A stretch of DNA of 64,000 nt from Algibacter amylolyticus (GTDB taxonomy: Bacteria > Bacteroidota > Bacteroidia > Flavobacteriales > Flavobacteriaceae). The position numbers and the translations under genes are program-made. Numbering within the stretch: the first letter of the stretch is position 1; every line of letters begins with the position of its first letter. Under the pieces are notes generated by a model. It searched no databases. It saw nothing but the letters and a program-made list of their open reading frames with translations, and was not told the DNA's origin. Where the stretch lies: positions 539,320 through 603,319 of the forward strand of contig NZ_JACHGE010000001.1 of NCBI RefSeq assembly GCF_014202225.1, in the 5' to 3' direction. Below are positions 62,994-64,000 of this stretch, piece after piece.

Positions 62994-64000
62994 ATGAAAA
63001 CAAAATTATTTTTTTTAGTATATCTATTTATAAGCAGCGTCTGTTTCGCTCAAACCACTTTAATTCCAGATCCAAATTTCGAACAAGCCTTAATAGATTT
63101 AGGCTATGATGAATCACCTATTAATGGATCTGTACCAACCGAGTACATCGATTTTATTAGCTCCTTAGATTTAACTGATAAAAATATCACGAATCTAACA
63201 GGTATCGAAGATTTCAATTCGCTTACAAGTTTAGAATGTAGTGGTAATCAAATAATGGACTTAGACCTTAGTAATAACAACATACTTTCGGTATTAAATT
63301 GTTCAGGTAACAATCTATCTTACCTTAATGTGAAAAATGGAAATAATACTAATTTTACCAATTTTAAGGTTTATGGCAATACCAATTTAACCTGTATTGA
63401 AGTTGATAATGTTGCGTATAGTGAAGCTAATTGGAGTTCTGGAATTGATGCACTTGTTAATTTTAGTGAAGACTGCAGTGCTGCAGCGTTAACTTACGTG
63501 CCAGACGATAATTTTGAGCAAGCATTGATAGATTCAGGTCATGATTCTGGTCCTTTGGATGATTATGTACTTACCGAAAATATTAAGAACAGAACCCATT
63601 TGAATGTAAGCGACAAGAATATTGCAGACTTAACAGGAATTGAAGATTTTATAGCTTTAACAAGTTTAACTTGTCCTCAAAACCAACTTACAAGTCTGGA
63701 TTTAAGTTACAATAAATCCTTAACGCGTTTATATTGTTACTCGAATAGGATTACTAGTTTAAATATCACCCAAAATAATGACTTAACCCATATTCGGGCT
63801 CATGACAATCAATTAACAAGTGTCGATGTAAGGAATAATATCGATTTAATTGAATTTTATTGTGGTATAAACCAACTTACAAGTTTGGATGTAAGTCAGA
63901 ATACAGCTTTAACTTCACTTGTTGTTTACGAAAATCAGCTTTCGAGCTTGGATGTTTCTTTTAATACAGCTTTAACCGAATTGGCATGTTATAACAACCA
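62994..64000 (+). CDS. Secreted leucine-rich-repeat protein, C-terminus outside window
   Basis: About 335 codons are visible from the ATG at 62994 and the frame stays open to the edge. After a signal peptide (MKTKLFFLVYLFISSVCFAQ) there are two headed blocks, each opening with PDxNFEQALID (near residues 24 and 170), followed by leucine-rich repeats of about 21 residues (NQLTSLDLSYNKSLTRLYCY type). This bacterial LRR style is common in secreted Bacteroidota proteins, and a T9SS sorting domain at the missing end is likely. It lies 141 bp after the LytTR gene and may be regulated by it. Confidence 0.88.
   Translation, partial: MKTKLFFLVYLFISSVCFAQTTLIPDPNFEQALIDLGYDESPINGSVPTEYIDFISSLDLTDKNITNLTGIEDFNSLTSLECSGNQIMDLDLSNNNILSVLNCSGNNLSYLNVKNGNNTNFTNFKVYGNTNLTCIEVDNVAYSEANWSSGIDALVNFSEDCSAAALTYVPDDNFEQALIDSGHDSGPLDDYVLTENIKNRTHLNVSDKNIADLTGIEDFIALTSLTCPQNQLTSLDLSYNKSLTRLYCYSNRITSLNITQNNDLTHIRAHDNQLTSVDVRNNIDLIEFYCGINQLTSLDVSQNTALTSLVVYENQLSSLDVSFNTALTELACYNN

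Overview
The window is AT-rich bacterial DNA from a member of the Bacteroidota, most likely the family Flavobacteriaceae. The signs are a protein with a type IX secretion (T9SS) sorting domain, a hybrid two-component regulator of the Reg_prop/Y_Y_Y type, a DUF5686 outer-membrane protein, a paired ExbD cluster, housekeeping genes of flavobacterial type, and promoters of the Bacteroidota form TTG-N19-TAnnTTTG. No genus can be named. There is no prophage, insertion sequence, CRISPR array or rRNA operon.

Layout. 1-5.8 kb (-): a tetR-tolC-mfp-RND efflux operon whose promoter carries a clear TetR-type operator; the pump gene runs off the left edge. 5.9-8.6 kb (+): a polyprenyl synthetase, a small unknown protein, an Rrf2 regulator and the RIC iron-sulfur repair protein. 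8.7-16.1 kb (-): a nitrous oxide reductase cluster of clade II type (cytochrome c, fasciclin lipoprotein, nosZ, NosB-like protein, nosL, nosD, nosF, nosY, small lipoprotein). 16.5-21.2 kb: an outer-membrane barrel, then sucAB. 21.2-24.7 kb: a small membrane protein, two tandem candidate small RNAs, a NarL-type regulator, a retropepsin-like protein, TatD and asparaginase. 24.7-28.4 kb: tRNA-Ser, an exbB/exbD/exbD cluster, a PorT-like barrel and a lipoprotein with an internal frame disturbance. 28.4-37.3 kb (-): a PAP2-like protein, rpoN, asnS, an MMPL/RND exporter, a DUF5686 barrel, frr and pyrH. 37.7-42.2 kb: a membrane two-lobe aspartyl-protease-like protein, then tsf, rpsB, rpsI and rplM. 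42.6-52.8 kb: an ABC-F ATPase, a secreted unknown, an EEP-family protein, tRNA-Gln, a DUF2723 membrane protein, a polysaccharide deacetylase, a thioredoxin fold lacking its cysteines and a metallophosphoesterase. 53-64 kb (+): a hybrid two-component regulator, a small protein, a five-repeat T9SS cargo protein, a TPR histidine kinase with its LytTR regulator, and a leucine-rich-repeat protein cut by the right edge.

How the parts work together. The nitrogen-oxide genes look like one regulon. A similar site (core GGAYAAAWTTRTCY) lies over the -33 element of the Rrf2 gene, in front of ric and in front of the nos operon. The nos promoter also has an FNR-type palindrome at about -41.5 and lacks a good -33 box. 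The other notable finding is downstream of the NarL-type regulator: two tandem units, each with a TACGTA-N4-TGCGTA site exactly 23 bp from a TAnnTTTA box, a conserved start region and a terminator hairpin, as expected of two roughly 65-nt RNAs driven by that regulator.
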